Positions 35,358 through 45,763 are shown, counted from the first letter of the stretch. The stretch: DNA of 64,000 nt from Thalassotalea sp. 273M-4 (GCF_041410465.1 NZ_CP166961.1:2604001-2668000); one strand, 5' to 3'. Notes: a model not told the origin generated them from the letters alone. A program made the numbers and translations.

Positions 35358-35738
35358 TTATCTTGCAATAAATTCTTTCCAACTGCTTAGAACTTGGATG
35401 AAATCTTCGAGCCCACAACTGGCAAAATACGATTGTTCAAAATCTGGCGCATCTTCTTCTAAGTTTTCGGGTACATCAGCATCATCGAACGCCGAGCTTA
35501 ACTCGATGCTGGCATCTTCGGTAGTTAATAAAAGCGTATATTCACGACCAACAAATTCTTTTTCATCATTTAAGGAAGCGCTGGTTTGCAACCTTGTAGC
35601 TTGCGCTAAGATATGTTCTAGACGGGCTTCATCTTGCCCTATTTCGGTTTCTAACCAAGGGCCAAACGCTTGGTGCTCAAAGCTGAACAGCGCCATCGGT
35701 TTACCGTCAATAAAATCTTTTCTAAATTCGTATTCCAT
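35358..35738 (-). CDS. yacL: YacL family protein (UPF0231)
   Basis: A 126-residue protein recognisable from MEYEFRKDFIDG at the N-terminus, GREYTLLL in the middle and SCGLEDFIQVLSSWKEF at the C-terminus, which match E. coli YacL. It is acidic and cytosolic with no enzymatic motif. Function is unknown in the family. It stands alone, divergent from fau. Confidence 0.85.
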   Translation of the reverse strand: MEYEFRKDFIDGKPMALFSFEHQAFGPWLETEIGQDEARLEHILAQATRLQTSASLNDEKEFVGREYTLLLTTEDASIELSSAFDDADVPENLEEDAPDFEQSYFASCGLEDFIQVLSSWKEFIAR

Positions 35739-35985
35739 AATATTAACTATTTATAAAATCAGGCAAAATAGGCTCTTTAACTTAAGTATTTATGTTTTCG
35801 TGTCATTTCGCCAAAAAAATTGGGCAATGATTGTATCATTGATTGCTGCTGTACGGTTGAGAATAAAACCGCTGCTGAGGCAGAAACTTTGCCCTTATTT
35901 TGAGCTCTTTAACTTGGTGAGAGAATGGCTTGCTGGTAAAAGTTGAACCTTGCACTTACTCTACGATAGGATGACGGGCAAAGAC
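35739..35985. other. Intergenic region between yacL and fau
   Basis: In enterobacteria 6S RNA precedes fau. I looked for its conserved 3' arm (GCCTGCGGCGGCATC-like) and do not find it. A small ATGATTGTATCAT dyad lies near 35828. No gene is called. Confidence 0.4.
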
Positions 35986-36657
35986 ATGAACAAATTTACC
36001 ATGAACAACATTCAGCTTGAGCTAAATTCTCGACCACAGATTCGACAGCACATTCGCCAACGAAGGCGCCAACTAAGTATTGCGCAACAACAAGATAGCG
36101 CGAAAAAGTTATGTCTTCAGCTTTGCCAACACCCGCGTATTGCTAAAGCTCGACATATTGCCGTTTATCTGGCCAATGATGGCGAAATCAGCCTATCGCC
36201 TTTTATTCAATGGTGTTGGCAACAACAAAAGCAGGTATACCTGCCTGTATTGCACCCATTTACCCAAGGTAACTTACTGTTTTTGCACTACCAGCAAAAT
36301 ACCCTGTTGCAGCCAAATTCATATCAAATCCCCGAACCGGCCTTGGATGTACGTAAAGTCATACCGACCAATCAACTCGATGTGATGATCACCCCGCTAG
36401 TGGCATTTGATGTCAAAGGCAACAGACTTGGCATGGGTGGTGGCTTTTACGATCGCACATTAGCCAGTTGGTTTCGTGAAAGCAAAGACAAAGCCAGCGC
36501 TGATACCGAGGCTTTGTACCCCGTTGGAGTGGCACATGAATGCCAACAAGTTCCGGTGCTTCCTATTGATAGTTGGGATGTTCCGTTAGCCGAAATTATA
36601 ACGCCGAAAAAAACATTTCAAAATCAAGCATTGAACTGTTCCATGTCGTCAAGCTAA
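35986..36657 (+). CDS. fau: 5-formyltetrahydrofolate cyclo-ligase
   Basis: A 223-residue enzyme that converts 5-formyl-THF to 5,10-methenyl-THF with ATP. Recognisable are the basic N-terminal IRQHIRQRRRQLS, VYLANDGEIS, VAFDVKGNRLGMGGGFYDR (substrate and ATP site) and a C-terminal VPVLPIDSWDVPL. Of several in-frame starts I take ATG 35986 because a purine-rich GGGCAAAG lies upstream; TTG 35950 and ATG 36001 are alternatives. The fau-rpiA-serA order is conserved among gammaproteobacteria. Confidence 0.92.
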   Translation: MNKFTMNNIQLELNSRPQIRQHIRQRRRQLSIAQQQDSAKKLCLQLCQHPRIAKARHIAVYLANDGEISLSPFIQWCWQQQKQVYLPVLHPFTQGNLLFLHYQQNTLLQPNSYQIPEPALDVRKVIPTNQLDVMITPLVAFDVKGNRLGMGGGFYDRTLASWFRESKDKASADTEALYPVGVAHECQQVPVLPIDSWDVPLAEIITPKKTFQNQALNCSMSSS

Positions 36658-36723
36658 GAGTATAATAACAATACTTAAGTTAAGGATAAGTCCAAACACC
36701 CTAACCTGATAATAGGAATCGCA

Positions 36724-37380
36724 ATGACCCAAGATGAAATGAAAAAAGCCGCCGCAATAAAAGCACTCGAGTTTGTTGAACCAGATACCATTGTCGGTGT
36801 GGGCACAGGTTCTACGGTAAACCATTTCATCGATGCGCTTGCCACCATTAAGCATACTTTAGTTGGCGCCGTTTCCAGCTCAGAAGCTTCAACCCAAAAG
36901 TTGGTGGAATATGGTATCGAAGTTTTTGACTTAAACTCTGTTGATAATTTATCAGTGTACGTTGATGGCGCTGATGAAATTAACAATCAAATGCATATGA
37001 TCAAAGGTGGCGGTGCTGCCTTAACCCGTGAAAAAATTGTGGCTGCGGTTGCCGACAAATTTGTGTGTATTGCCGACGCGAGCAAACAAGTCGATGTATT
37101 GGGCAACTTCCCACTGCCGGTTGAAGTGATCCCGATGGCCCGTAGCTATGTCGCGCGTGAAATTGTTAAGCTTGGCGGTGATCCTGTTTATCGTGAAGGG
37201 GTGGTTACAGATAACGGCAATGTTATTTTAGATGTGCATAACCTACACATTTCAGATCCTGTTGCGACGGAAACAAAGCTCAATGCCATCGTTGGTGTGG
37301 TTACCAATGGTTTGTTTGCCGAACGGCCAGCCGATGTTCTGATTTTAGGAACCGAAAACGGCGCAAAAATCGTCGTTTAG
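36724..37380 (+). CDS. rpiA: Ribose-5-phosphate isomerase A
   Basis: A 218-residue enzyme of the non-oxidative pentose-phosphate pathway interconverting ribose-5-P and ribulose-5-P. Family motifs are complete: [32 protein letters not shown] (catalytic acid), [11 protein letters not shown]. Length equals E. coli RpiA. Followed by a nine-base-pair hairpin terminator. Confidence 0.97.
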   Translation: MTQDEMKKAAAIKALEFVEPDTIVGVGTGSTVNHFIDALATIKHTLVGAVSSSEASTQKLVEYGIEVFDLNSVDNLSVYVDGADEINNQMHMIKGGGAALTREKIVAAVADKFVCIADASKQVDVLGNFPLPVEVIPMARSYVAREIVKLGGDPVYREGVVTDNGNVILDVHNLHISDPVATETKLNAIVGVVTNGLFAERPADVLILGTENGAKIVV

Positions 37381-37404
37381 TCAATCTTCCCCCCAAATAA
37401 ACTC

Positions 37405-37433
37405 AGACCAGAGCGTAAAACCATCTCTGGTCT
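37405..37433 (+). terminator. Probable terminator after rpiA
   Basis: AGACCAGAG and CTCTGGTCT form a perfect nine-base-pair stem with an 11-base loop, followed by pyrimidine-rich sequence without a clean T run. Confidence 0.55.
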
Positions 37434-37661
37434 GCTGGCCTTTCCTTTAAGAGTTTTCGCGCAATTTAAACCTGCCCTTCTGTTGTTAACAAACTTTATT
37501 CTAAATCGTTAGGAATTGTTAAAAATTGCTTTCGAGTTTTCACTCTATATGGTATTTTAATTGCTCAATTTGGATATCTAGCCATCTATAAATTATTGCC
37601 AATAAATGGCGTTATCATCGTCTGTGGCAATTTGTAGATACTAACTGGGACAACCGACATC

Positions 37662-38891
37662 ATGACCAGAAAGTCATTACAAAAAGATAAAATTCGTATT
37701 CTTCTGCTAGAAGGCGTGCACCAATCAGCCCTTGAAATTTTAAAGTCAAATGGCTACAGCAATATTGAGTATTTAAAAGGGTCATTGAGCGATGCCGAGC
37801 TTAAAGAAAAAATCGCGAACGTGCACTTTTTAGGTATTCGTTCACGCAGCCAAATTAGCGAAGATGTTTTGGCTCATGCCAATAAGTTGGCGGCCATTGG
37901 CTGTTTTTGTATTGGCACCAATCAGGTCGATTTACCTGCGGCTCAAATTTTAGGGATCCCAGTTTTTAACGCCCCATTTTCAAATACACGCTCGGTTGCT
38001 GAATTGGTTTTAGGTGAAATTTTATTATTACTTCGTGGTATACCAGAAAAGAGTGCATTGGCACATCGAGGGATCTGGCATAAATCGGCTGATGGCTCGG
38101 TCGAAGCTCGTGCCAAGACTCTAGGGATTATAGGTTACGGTCACATTGGTACCCAATTAGGGATCATGGCTGAACATATTGGCATGCGAGTAAAATTCTA
38201 CGACATTGAAACCAAATTACCGCTTGGTAATGCCCTGCAAGTTGAAAGCCTGACCGAATTATTAAATCAGTCTGACGTAATAAGCTTACACGTACCTGAA
38301 ACGGTATCAACCCAGAATATGATCGGTGAAGCCGAACTAGATGCGATGAAACAAGGCGCTATTTTAATCAATGCCGCCCGTGGCACGGTGGTCGACATCG
38401 ATGCATTAGCTAACGCCTTAGAATCGAAAAAAATCGCTGGTGCAGCCATTGATGTATTTCCTGTCGAGCCGAAAACAAATGATGAAGAGTTTATCTCTCC
38501 TTTAAGAAAGTTCGACAATGTGATCTTAACCCCTCATATTGGTGGCAGCACCAAAGAAGCACAAGAAAACATTGGTCGAGAAGTCGCTGGCAAAATCATT
38601 AAGTATTCTGACAATGGCTCTACCTTATCTGCGGTTAACTTTCCTGAGGTATCTTTACCTTCGCACGAAGGCCGTAGCCGACTGTTTCATATTCACCATA
38701 ACCAACCAGGTGTGTTAACAAAAATCAATATGGCGTTTGCCAACCATAACATCAATATCGCTGCTCAATACTTACAAACCGATGATAAAATTGGTTATGT
38801 GGTAATAGATGTTGACTCCGAAGACAGTGAGATTGCCTTAAAAGAGCTTAAATCTATTGCTGGCACCATCCGAGCACGATTAATTCATTAA
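37662..38891 (+). CDS. serA: D-3-phosphoglycerate dehydrogenase
   Basis: A 409-residue enzyme starting serine biosynthesis. Substrate-binding (residues 1-105 and 300-325) and NAD-binding domains show GTNQVDL, LGIIGYGHIGTQLG, NAARGTVVDI and LTPHIGGSTKEAQ with the catalytic His. A C-terminal ACT domain (from about 340, FHIHHNQPGVLTKIN) gives serine feedback control as in E. coli. Confidence 0.97.
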   Translation: MTRKSLQKDKIRILLLEGVHQSALEILKSNGYSNIEYLKGSLSDAELKEKIANVHFLGIRSRSQISEDVLAHANKLAAIGCFCIGTNQVDLPAAQILGIPVFNAPFSNTRSVAELVLGEILLLLRGIPEKSALAHRGIWHKSADGSVEARAKTLGIIGYGHIGTQLGIMAEHIGMRVKFYDIETKLPLGNALQVESLTELLNQSDVISLHVPETVSTQNMIGEAELDAMKQGAILINAARGTVVDIDALANALESKKIAGAAIDVFPVEPKTNDEEFISPLRKFDNVILTPHIGGSTKEAQENIGREVAGKIIKYSDNGSTLSAVNFPEVSLPSHEGRSRLFHIHHNQPGVLTKINMAFANHNINIAAQYLQTDDKIGYVVIDVDSEDSEIALKELKSIAGTIRARLIH

Positions 38892-38897
38892 TCGTGC

Positions 38898-38929
38898 AAA
38901 AACGTCACTCTATTAAGGGTGACGTTTTT
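38898..38929 (+). terminator. Intrinsic terminator of serA
   Basis: AAAAACGTCAC and GTGACGTTTTT form an 11-base-pair stem ending in a T run, seven bases past the serA stop. Confidence 0.9.
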
Positions 38930-38960
38930 ATCTTCAAAACATCACCATTATGACACATCG

Positions 38961-39005
38961 GTTTGCTGACGCCTTTTCATCATCACAAGCTTATCATCAG
39001 CAAAC
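38961..39005. repeat. Nine-base inverted repeat upstream of the GGDEF pair
   Basis: GTTTGCTGA (38961-38969) and TCAGCAAAC (38997-39005) are exact inverted copies 27 bases apart, in the promoter region of the GGDEF operon. Could be an operator or a weak structure. Confidence 0.45.
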
Positions 39006-39099
39006 AAATCAGATATGATGTTAGGGTTAATAAAACCATCTCTATTAACATACTCGGATGGAACTTTAGAATAAAATCAAGGGTGACTTTATTACAACT

Positions 39100-40965
39100 A
39101 TGAACGGTATCATGATGTTTATGAGGTCATTGCCTGGGGCTCATCGGTGGGGACCTGCTTTTTTAGCGTTTATCACTTTTACCTTGCTCTCTTCTCCTTT
39201 GCTTGCCTATGCACAAAGTAATCAAATTACGGCCCAAGAAATTGAACAGTTAATCAAGTTTAATACCCAATATCGGCGCAGTAATTTTGAACAATTTCAA
39301 AAAAACATCGAACGCCTACAATATCATCACGATAAGCTTTCCCCAAGACAACAAGAAGAGCTGATATTTTTTCAAGCTTATGAGCTCAGTGTTCAAGGTG
39401 ATATTGATGGGGCGATTTTATTACATCAAAAGTTAACCAACTCTCATAACCAACATATTCGTATTCGCAGTATTACTCTTGAATTAAACTTGCAAGTTAT
39501 TGCCTCGAACTACGCAGAAAGTAACCGATTAGTCTCTTTATTGCTAAACGAGGTAAAACACCTCGACGACGATCGTTTAATCAACAAACTGTATGCCAGT
39601 ATTGGCTATTTTTATTACCACATTGGTGATTTTAATTTAGCGACAAAGTACCAAAACTTATTAAACTTAAATAAATTATCCGCCAGTGAAAAGTGCTTAT
39701 ACGGCACCTATTTGAGACTCGCACAACTTGGGGCCGGCGAGATTGCCGCTAACGCCGCTGAGGTCATTGATTTAATCACCTATTGCAACAACATTAAAGA
39801 GAGTATCACGGCCACCAGTTTGATCTTGTCTAATAGTTCGCATCTGATTGAGGAAAACCAAGCAAACGAGGCGATTAACGTTCTTAAAAAGTACGAACAA
39901 GTTATTTTAGACACCAATTTTGAGCCTCATATCATTGGCTTATACAGTGAATACTTAAATGCCTTTTTAAAAGCCGAGATGCTTGAACAAGCTAAGCCTT
40001 ATGCCGAATATTTAGTAAGTTTTGCCAATAAAAGTAACGCTTGGACAATGGATAATGCCAAGAACTTGGCGACCTATTTTTCCCTTAATAATCAGCCACA
40101 AAAAGCATTAGAGTACCTGCAACAGTATCAAAGCCTTAAGCAACAAGACCAAGAATTGCAATTAAAAAACCTCTTAGCCCAAGCTCAGGGTAATCGACAA
40201 TTTAATGAGATTAATGAACAGCTTATTGCTAAACAAAAAAAGTCAAAACAATACAACTCTTTGGTTGATGATTTAACCGAACAAAATAAGGCTTTAGTAA
40301 ATACCTTATTTGTAGAAAAAATTGTCATTGCCGTTTTATTTGCTGTTTCTTGCTTGCTCTATGGCGTGTTATTTTTCATTCGTTCGCGTCAGCAAGTCAT
40401 CTTAAATAAGAAAAATTTCGACCCAGTGACGCAAACTCTTGCAAGACGTTTCTTTTTTGACCAAATGGCCAGCTCTATTTATCAAGCAAGACTTGCTTCA
40501 CAGCCTTCTTGTATGCTGGTTTTTGCCGTCCATGGATTAAAAGATGTTAATCGTCAATTAGGGGTCATGGCAGGCGACAATTTATTACGCCATATTGTCA
40601 GTAGCATTCGCCCATTATTAGCGAACAATGATCTTATCGGGCGAATTGGTGCCAATGAATTTGCCATTTTACTGAGAAATCAATCCGCAATTCAGGCTGA
40701 ATCGTTTATAAAGCAAATTAATCATACATTGAAAATCAAGCCATTTACCGATGTAACTAACCCTATACCGATTCACTTGAACACAGGTATTGCCGATACC
40801 ACAGTTTGTAAATATGTGCCCAAGCAATTATATAAAGATGCTTACAGTGTTTTTTTACAATGTAAACAAGAACCCGAAAAAGCCATCGTTCGCTACACGC
40901 CTTGTCATAAACAACGGCCAAGATTCCAGCAGATGAATAAATTAAAGTATGTATTTAAATCATGA
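39100..40965 (+). CDS. Membrane GGDEF-like protein with degenerate active site
   Basis: A 621-residue protein: signal or anchor (to about residue 38), a long helical TPR-like periplasmic sensor region (about 45-395), one membrane helix (about 407-427) and a C-terminal GGDEF fold. The signature reads GANEF at residues 517-521, so the second Gly and the Asp needed for metal/GTP catalysis are lost. It should not make c-di-GMP and may bind GTP or regulate its neighbour. Ends with a four-base ATGA overlap with the intact paralogue. Start not fixed by a ribosome-binding site. Confidence 0.85.
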   Translation: MNGIMMFMRSLPGAHRWGPAFLAFITFTLLSSPLLAYAQSNQITAQEIEQLIKFNTQYRRSNFEQFQKNIERLQYHHDKLSPRQQEELIFFQAYELSVQGDIDGAILLHQKLTNSHNQHIRIRSITLELNLQVIASNYAESNRLVSLLLNEVKHLDDDRLINKLYASIGYFYYHIGDFNLATKYQNLLNLNKLSASEKCLYGTYLRLAQLGAGEIAANAAEVIDLITYCNNIKESITATSLILSNSSHLIEENQANEAINVLKKYEQVILDTNFEPHIIGLYSEYLNAFLKAEMLEQAKPYAEYLVSFANKSNAWTMDNAKNLATYFSLNNQPQKALEYLQQYQSLKQQDQELQLKNLLAQAQGNRQFNEINEQLIAKQKKSKQYNSLVDDLTEQNKALVNTLFVEKIVIAVLFAVSCLLYGVLFFIRSRQQVILNKKNFDPVTQTLARRFFFDQMASSIYQARLASQPSCMLVFAVHGLKDVNRQLGVMAGDNLLRHIVSSIRPLLANNDLIGRIGANEFAILLRNQSAIQAESFIKQINHTLKIKPFTDVTNPIPIHLNTGIADTTVCKYVPKQLYKDAYSVFLQCKQEPEKAIVRYTPCHKQRPRFQQMNKLKYVFKS

Positions 40966-42803
40966 AGATGAATTCTATTTACCCTAGTAATGTGAGTAAG
41001 TTAATGCTTTTTATGACGGTGTTAGTACTGCTTTCGTTGCTTGCTAAACCGGCCTTAGGACAAAATACATTACGACCAATAAATGATATTTTTGAGGAGG
41101 CTATGGCACTAAAAAGTGCGAATCATCAAAAAAGTTATTTATTATGGTATGAGTTAAAAGAAAGGCAATATGAGTTGAGTTCAGAGCAGCGACTCGATTT
41201 GGTGTACTTACAAGCCTACCTACAAATGATGCGTGGCCTGCATCAACGGGCGATTGAAACACACAGTAACCTGACCATGGTAAAAGATCCTAACCTCGCT
41301 TTAAGAGCATACTCAAATATGATGAGTATTGATCTTCTTAGACGAAATTACCTAGGTGCGACAAAATACCTTGTCCCAATTGTCGAATTACTGGAAAGCC
41401 GAGATGTACTTAAAAGTGAATTCATCAATACCGCTTTGGCTTCGCTTAGTAGTTTTTACCTGCGCCTTGGTGACTATCAAAGTGCCTATAAATATTTACA
41501 ACAGCTTGATATGGAGCAGCTTGACGGTCGAGGTACGTGTTTAATTCAGATTCTTATTACCCGAACGCAAATCTATTTAGATATTATTTCATCTAATGAT
41601 CAATTAATTACAGATACCATTGAACAATGTCATCAAGTCAATGAACAAGTGGCAAAACACGGCTTTATTAACGAAATTGCGTACATGTACCTCAACAAGC
41701 AGGAGTTTGCGCAAACCATTGCGTTTTTGACCCCATTTATGGAAGAAGTGACTGCCCAAAAAGCCAATAATAACAGCGCCGAAATTTTTGCGTTTTTGTC
41801 TCAAGCACTATTGGCCCAAGGAAATGAGCAACTCGCCTACGAATATGCCGTTAAAGGGCTAGAGTTTAGTAAAAACATTGCCAAGTATCTGCCTGCAAAA
41901 GTCGCCCATGAAACCTTATATCAGTTGGCCTTAAAGCAAGGCAATGACCAATTAGCGTATCAACGTTTGCAATCACTGATGTCGATAAACAATGACTATG
42001 TTACCAACCAACATTACAAAACCTTAGCACTAGAGCAAGCTAGAAGAGAACTAAACGGGTTAATAAACACCTCTTCTCGTATCGACACGCAAGCGCAATT
42101 AGAACAAGATATTCAATCGATACGACAAAAGAATCATGTAATTTTTAGCCGTTATGTATTTTTAGAGCGGCTGATTCACTTGGTTTTAATTTGTCTGGTG
42201 CTGTATCAAGTTAGGGCAATTATTTTAGGGTTAAAAGAGTCAAAAGACGTTAAAAAACGATTACGCTACGATTATGTCACCCACGCCTATACCCGAAAAT
42301 ATTTTTTTAACCGAGTCGACGAGCTAATAAACGAATATCAAACGCGTGGTTTACCGTTTACCTTTTGTCTTTGTAACATTGATCGCTTTCACCAATTTAA
42401 TTTGTTGCATGGCAATGACAGGGGCGATAAAGTCCTTAGAGATATTATTACAACACTGCTAAATATTTGCCCTAAAAACACTTTGATAGGACGTTTAGGC
42501 GGGGATGAATTTGCCATTGTACTGCCACTTAAAAATATCTATCACGGCTCTCAAATTATTGCGCAATGCCAACAACAAATTCATACCAGTGAATATCTCA
42601 ACAATCAACTTGGCCGTGAGTTATCGGCCAGCTTCGGGGTCACAGATACCATCATAAGCGGTTATAACATAGATGCGTTATTACAAGATGCCGACCAGAT
42701 GCTCATTAAAGCCAAAGCCTCTGGTGGCAATACCATTGCCGTTAAAAAAACCGAAAAAGAGAACGCTCTAGCCACTTTGCCCCATAAAGCTTTCGAGAAT
42801 TAA
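40962..42803 (+). CDS. Membrane diguanylate cyclase with periplasmic helical sensor
   Basis: A 613-residue paralogue of the upstream gene with the same layout: signal (to about 34, ending KPALGQ), TPR-like periplasmic domain, membrane helix (about 400-415), and GGDEF domain. The signature GGDEF is intact at 513-517, within [14 protein letters not shown], so it should synthesise c-di-GMP. I do not see an RxxD inhibitory site directly upstream. Translationally coupled to its degenerate partner. Its last 36 bases overlap the convergent ruvX gene. Confidence 0.9.
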   Translation: MKMNSIYPSNVSKLMLFMTVLVLLSLLAKPALGQNTLRPINDIFEEAMALKSANHQKSYLLWYELKERQYELSSEQRLDLVYLQAYLQMMRGLHQRAIETHSNLTMVKDPNLALRAYSNMMSIDLLRRNYLGATKYLVPIVELLESRDVLKSEFINTALASLSSFYLRLGDYQSAYKYLQQLDMEQLDGRGTCLIQILITRTQIYLDIISSNDQLITDTIEQCHQVNEQVAKHGFINEIAYMYLNKQEFAQTIAFLTPFMEEVTAQKANNNSAEIFAFLSQALLAQGNEQLAYEYAVKGLEFSKNIAKYLPAKVAHETLYQLALKQGNDQLAYQRLQSLMSINNDYVTNQHYKTLALEQARRELNGLINTSSRIDTQAQLEQDIQSIRQKNHVIFSRYVFLERLIHLVLICLVLYQVRAIILGLKESKDVKKRLRYDYVTHAYTRKYFFNRVDELINEYQTRGLPFTFCLCNIDRFHQFNLLHGNDRGDKVLRDIITTLLNICPKNTLIGRLGGDEFAIVLPLKNIYHGSQIIAQCQQQIHTSEYLNNQLGRELSASFGVTDTIISGYNIDALLQDADQMLIKAKASGGNTIAVKKTEKENALATLPHKAFEN

Positions 42804-43208
42804 GACGGCTGAGTGACAATCAACATTGTCTTTTTGTAAGTTTCGATAACCGCCGTATTCAAACAGCTCAGCTTTAGCGTCTGCGGTGGTCAAACGCTCA
42901 TCTTGAAGCACATTGTTAATCCCAAAACGGCCGGTTAAGCGGTTGGCAAACTTCTTCGCTCGCTTACTCATTGGTTGTTCTGTGCCGTCCATATTTAACG
43001 GTAAACCGACCACCAACAAATCGGGTTGCCATTCTTTAATTAAAGTCTCTATTTGTTGCCAATCTGGAGTACCGTCTTTGGCTTTAATCGCTTTTAAAGG
43101 TGATGCTGTTGCGGTGATCTCTTGACCGATGGCTATACCAATATGGCGGGTACCAAAATCAAAGCCCATAAGGGTTCTATGACCCATTTCTTTGCCTTTT
43201 TTGGCCAT
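42768..43208 (-). CDS. ruvX: Holliday-junction resolvase-like / pre-16S rRNA nuclease YqgF (RuvX)
   Basis: A 146-residue RNase H-fold protein with [31 protein letters not shown] and a late [10 protein letters not shown], which are the YqgF catalytic strands. In E. coli it helps process the 5' end of 16S rRNA. AAGGAAA precedes the ATG. Its C-terminal end overlaps the convergent GGDEF gene. Last gene of the rsmE-gshB-yqgE-ruvX series. Confidence 0.93.
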   Translation of the reverse strand: MAKKGKEMGHRTLMGFDFGTRHIGIAIGQEITATASPLKAIKAKDGTPDWQQIETLIKEWQPDLLVVGLPLNMDGTEQPMSKRAKKFANRLTGRFGINNVLQDERLTTADAKAELFEYGGYRNLQKDNVDCHSAVLILESFMGQSG

Positions 43209-43258
43209 TGAAGCTGTTTCCTTTTAAAACGTAAGTTTGCGGGTAGAAGACAATGCGA

Positions 43259-43813
43259 TTACGCATGCCCGACTTGCGAAGACAAGTGGCCTAAATCAAT
43301 GCCAAGTTTGGCGGCGGCGCGTTGCCAACGCAACTCGATAGGCGTATTAAACAAAATGTCTTTATCGGCGGGGATATTTAGCCACGAATTTTGCTGCATT
43401 TCGGCTTCTAATTGGCCAGACGACCAACCGGCATATCCAAGCGCGACAATAAAATCTTGCGGCGCCTCGTCACCACCTAGCGACAATAAAATATCTTTTG
43501 AGGTGGTGATCATGATTTCATCATTTAATGCCAGTGAACTTTCCCAGCCCTGTTGCAAGTTGTGTAACACAAAACCACGATCGGGCGACACGGGGCCACC
43601 AGCAAGGACCCGTTGATTGAGCTTTGAGGTATCGTTTTTATTACCATCAATTTGCAAAAGTAATTCGTTTAAGGTAATTCTTACTGGAATATTAATCACT
43701 AAGCCCATCGCACCTTGATCATTGTGCTCACAAATGTAGGTGACCGTTTTGTGGAAATACGGATCTTGCAAGTTAGGCATCGCAATTAACAATTGGTTTT
43801 CTAAACTTTCCAT
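43259..43813 (-). CDS. yqgE: YqgE/AlgH family protein
   Basis: A 184-residue DUF179 protein: SLENQLLIAMPNLQDPYF at the N-terminus, MGLVINIP, GGPVSPDRGFVLH and LGYAGWSSGQLEAEM. Length matches E. coli YqgE (187). ATG 43813 is chosen because AAGGAA lies six bases upstream and homologues start at MESLENQ; a longer frame from 43876 has no support. Function unresolved; called AlgH in Pseudomonas. Lies between gshB and ruvX as usual. Confidence 0.93.
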   Translation of the reverse strand: MESLENQLLIAMPNLQDPYFHKTVTYICEHNDQGAMGLVINIPVRITLNELLLQIDGNKNDTSKLNQRVLAGGPVSPDRGFVLHNLQQGWESSLALNDEIMITTSKDILLSLGGDEAPQDFIVALGYAGWSSGQLEAEMQQNSWLNIPADKDILFNTPIELRWQRAAAKLGIDLGHLSSQVGHA

Positions 43814-43962
43814 ATAGATTCCTTCATAGCAGGCACGAGTCATTGGTACTTTTAGGCCATCAGCCTGCTTAACCATGTTAGACCTTATTGAACAAGGGTT
43901 GACCTAATTAAACAGACCGACTTTTTACCATTTCTATTTTAATAATAATGGATTCTGCAAAA

Positions 43963-44922
43963 TTAACCCTGTTTCTGTGCTAATTGTTGCTCAATGGCAT
44001 CCATAAGTTTCCCCGAAATATTAATCGGGTAAGCTTTTTCTATTTCACGGATACAGGTTGGACTAGTCACATTAATTTCTGTTACTTTATTGCCGATAAT
44101 ATCGAGACCGACAAAAAATAACCCGCGTTTTTTAAGCTCTGGGCCAATGGTTTCGGCGATCATTCGATCGGAGGCCGATAATGGGCGTGCTTCCCCGCGC
44201 CCACCAGCCGCTAAATTACCTCGAGTTTCCCCTTGGGCAGGGATTCTGGCCAGACAGTATGGCATCGGCTCACCATCAACAATTAATACCCGCTTATCGC
44301 CCTCTAAAATTTCAGGCAAATATTCTTGCACCATCGCATACTGAGTACCATGAGCCGTTAGGGTTTCAATAATAACCCCGGTATTTGCTTCACCCGGTCC
44401 CATTCTAAAAATAGATGAACCGCCCATACCATCAAGAGGCTTGATGATCACATCTTTTTCTTGTTGATGAAAAGCGCGAATAAGATCACTTTTTCGAGTA
44501 ACGAGCGTTTTGGCCGTTAAGTTCGAAAACCAAGCCGTAAACAGTTTTTCATTACAATCTCGCAAGCTCTGCGGTTTATTAACAATCAAACATCCGGCTT
44601 GTTCTGCGCGCTCAAGCAGATACGTCGCATAAATGTATTCGGTATCAAAAGGCGGATCCTTGCGCATCAGAACAACGTCTAAATCGGCTACCGCAATATC
44701 TTCAACCGGTTCTAAATCGTACCAGTGTTCGGTGTCATCATAAACGGTCACTTTCGCCGCGGTTGCTCTACACTCACCTTGTAATAAATATAAGTCGCTC
44801 ATTTGCATGTAGTAAATCTGATAACCACGTTGCTGTGCTTCAAGCATCATTGCCATGCTCGAATCTTTAACCACATTTACGCCTTCGATTGGGTCCATGA
44901 CCACACCCAGTTTAATTGTCAT
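43963..44922 (-). CDS. gshB: Glutathione synthetase
   Basis: A 319-residue ATP-grasp ligase joining gamma-glutamylcysteine and glycine. KLGVVMDPIEGVN starts the protein, and KPLDGMGGSSIFR, RVLIVDGEPMPYCLARIP, and EINVTSPTCIREIE are the ATP/metal and substrate sites. ATG 44922 fits the family start and has AGGAACAG upstream; a frame from 44970 would add 16 residues. Downstream of rsmE. Confidence 0.96.
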   Translation of the reverse strand: MTIKLGVVMDPIEGVNVVKDSSMAMMLEAQQRGYQIYYMQMSDLYLLQGECRATAAKVTVYDDTEHWYDLEPVEDIAVADLDVVLMRKDPPFDTEYIYATYLLERAEQAGCLIVNKPQSLRDCNEKLFTAWFSNLTAKTLVTRKSDLIRAFHQQEKDVIIKPLDGMGGSSIFRMGPGEANTGVIIETLTAHGTQYAMVQEYLPEILEGDKRVLIVDGEPMPYCLARIPAQGETRGNLAAGGRGEARPLSASDRMIAETIGPELKKRGLFFVGLDIIGNKVTEINVTSPTCIREIEKAYPINISGKLMDAIEQQLAQKQG

Positions 44923-44953
44923 CTGCTGTTCCTGTTTTAATAAAATAAATTTG

Positions 44954-45685
44954 TTATACCAAATCGCCAAATTTACATTGCAATGCAGTAATGGCGGTTA
45001 ACGCGGCCGTTTCGGTACGTAGCACTCTGGGTCCCATCAGAACCTCGACAAAACCAGCATCACTGGCTTGTTCGATTTCCTCAACCGTTAAGCCTCCTTC
45101 TGGCCCTATCAATAAGCGTACTTTTTGGGTTACCTGGGCCAAGCCCATAATTGAGGTTTTAGCTCTCGGGTGCAGATTAATTTTTAGTGCTTCGGTTTGT
45201 TGTTGCGTCCACTCTTGTAAGGACAATGGCGCTAACACTTGTGGAACCTTTGCCCGTCCTGATTGCTCACACGCCGCAATCACAATCTTTTGCCACTGTT
45301 GACGTTTTTTGTCTAATCGTTCGGCATTAAGCTTGACCCCACAACGCTCAGTAAACAAGGGAGTAATGGTATTAACGCCAAGTTCGACAGACTTTTGCAA
45401 GGTAAAATCCATGCGATCGCCCCGCGAAATCCCCTGCCCTAAGTGAATGTCTAATGGCGATTCGTTTTCGACCTTATTTATGTCAGTGATTTCAGCCGTT
45501 GCCCGTTTTTTTTCAACGTCAACTAAGCGAGCTTGATAATCACAACCATCGCCATTAAATAAAGTAATGTGATCGCCAGGCTTGAGTCGCAATACCCTAA
45601 CCACATGGCCAAAGGCATCATCGCTTAACGTTACTAGGCTATCACGGGTAAATTCACTGGCTTGATATATTCTTGGGTTGCTCAT
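44954..45685 (-). CDS. rsmE: 16S rRNA m3U1498 methyltransferase
   Basis: A 243-residue SPOUT methyltransferase. N-terminal PUA-like part (HVVRVLRLKPGDHITLFNGDG) and the C-terminal knot with LLIGPEGGLTVEEIEQA and LGPRVLRTETA-like (here MGPRVLRTETAALTAI) AdoMet-binding loop. It methylates U1498 of 16S rRNA in the assembled 30S. About 30 bases upstream of gshB in the same direction. Confidence 0.96.
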   Translation of the reverse strand: MSNPRIYQASEFTRDSLVTLSDDAFGHVVRVLRLKPGDHITLFNGDGCDYQARLVDVEKKRATAEITDINKVENESPLDIHLGQGISRGDRMDFTLQKSVELGVNTITPLFTERCGVKLNAERLDKKRQQWQKIVIAACEQSGRAKVPQVLAPLSLQEWTQQQTEALKINLHPRAKTSIMGLAQVTQKVRLLIGPEGGLTVEEIEQASDAGFVEVLMGPRVLRTETAALTAITALQCKFGDLV

Positions 45686-45763
45686 AAATGCTTGTCTTAA
45701 TTGATATATTAGATTGGGGCATGGAAATAAAATACAATAACTTGCTAGCTTTTATTCTAACAG

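Noticed and set aside
35398..35946. 182-codon + strand frame opposite yacL
   Set aside because: Lies on the complement of a recognised yacL gene; composition is Ser/Asn/Leu noise.
35739..35985. Possible 6S RNA ahead of fau
   Set aside because: Expected from synteny, but the conserved 6S 3' arm is not visible.
39100..40965. First GGDEF gene as a pseudogene
   Set aside because: Frame is intact over 621 codons and translationally coupled; only the active site is altered, which suits a regulatory role.
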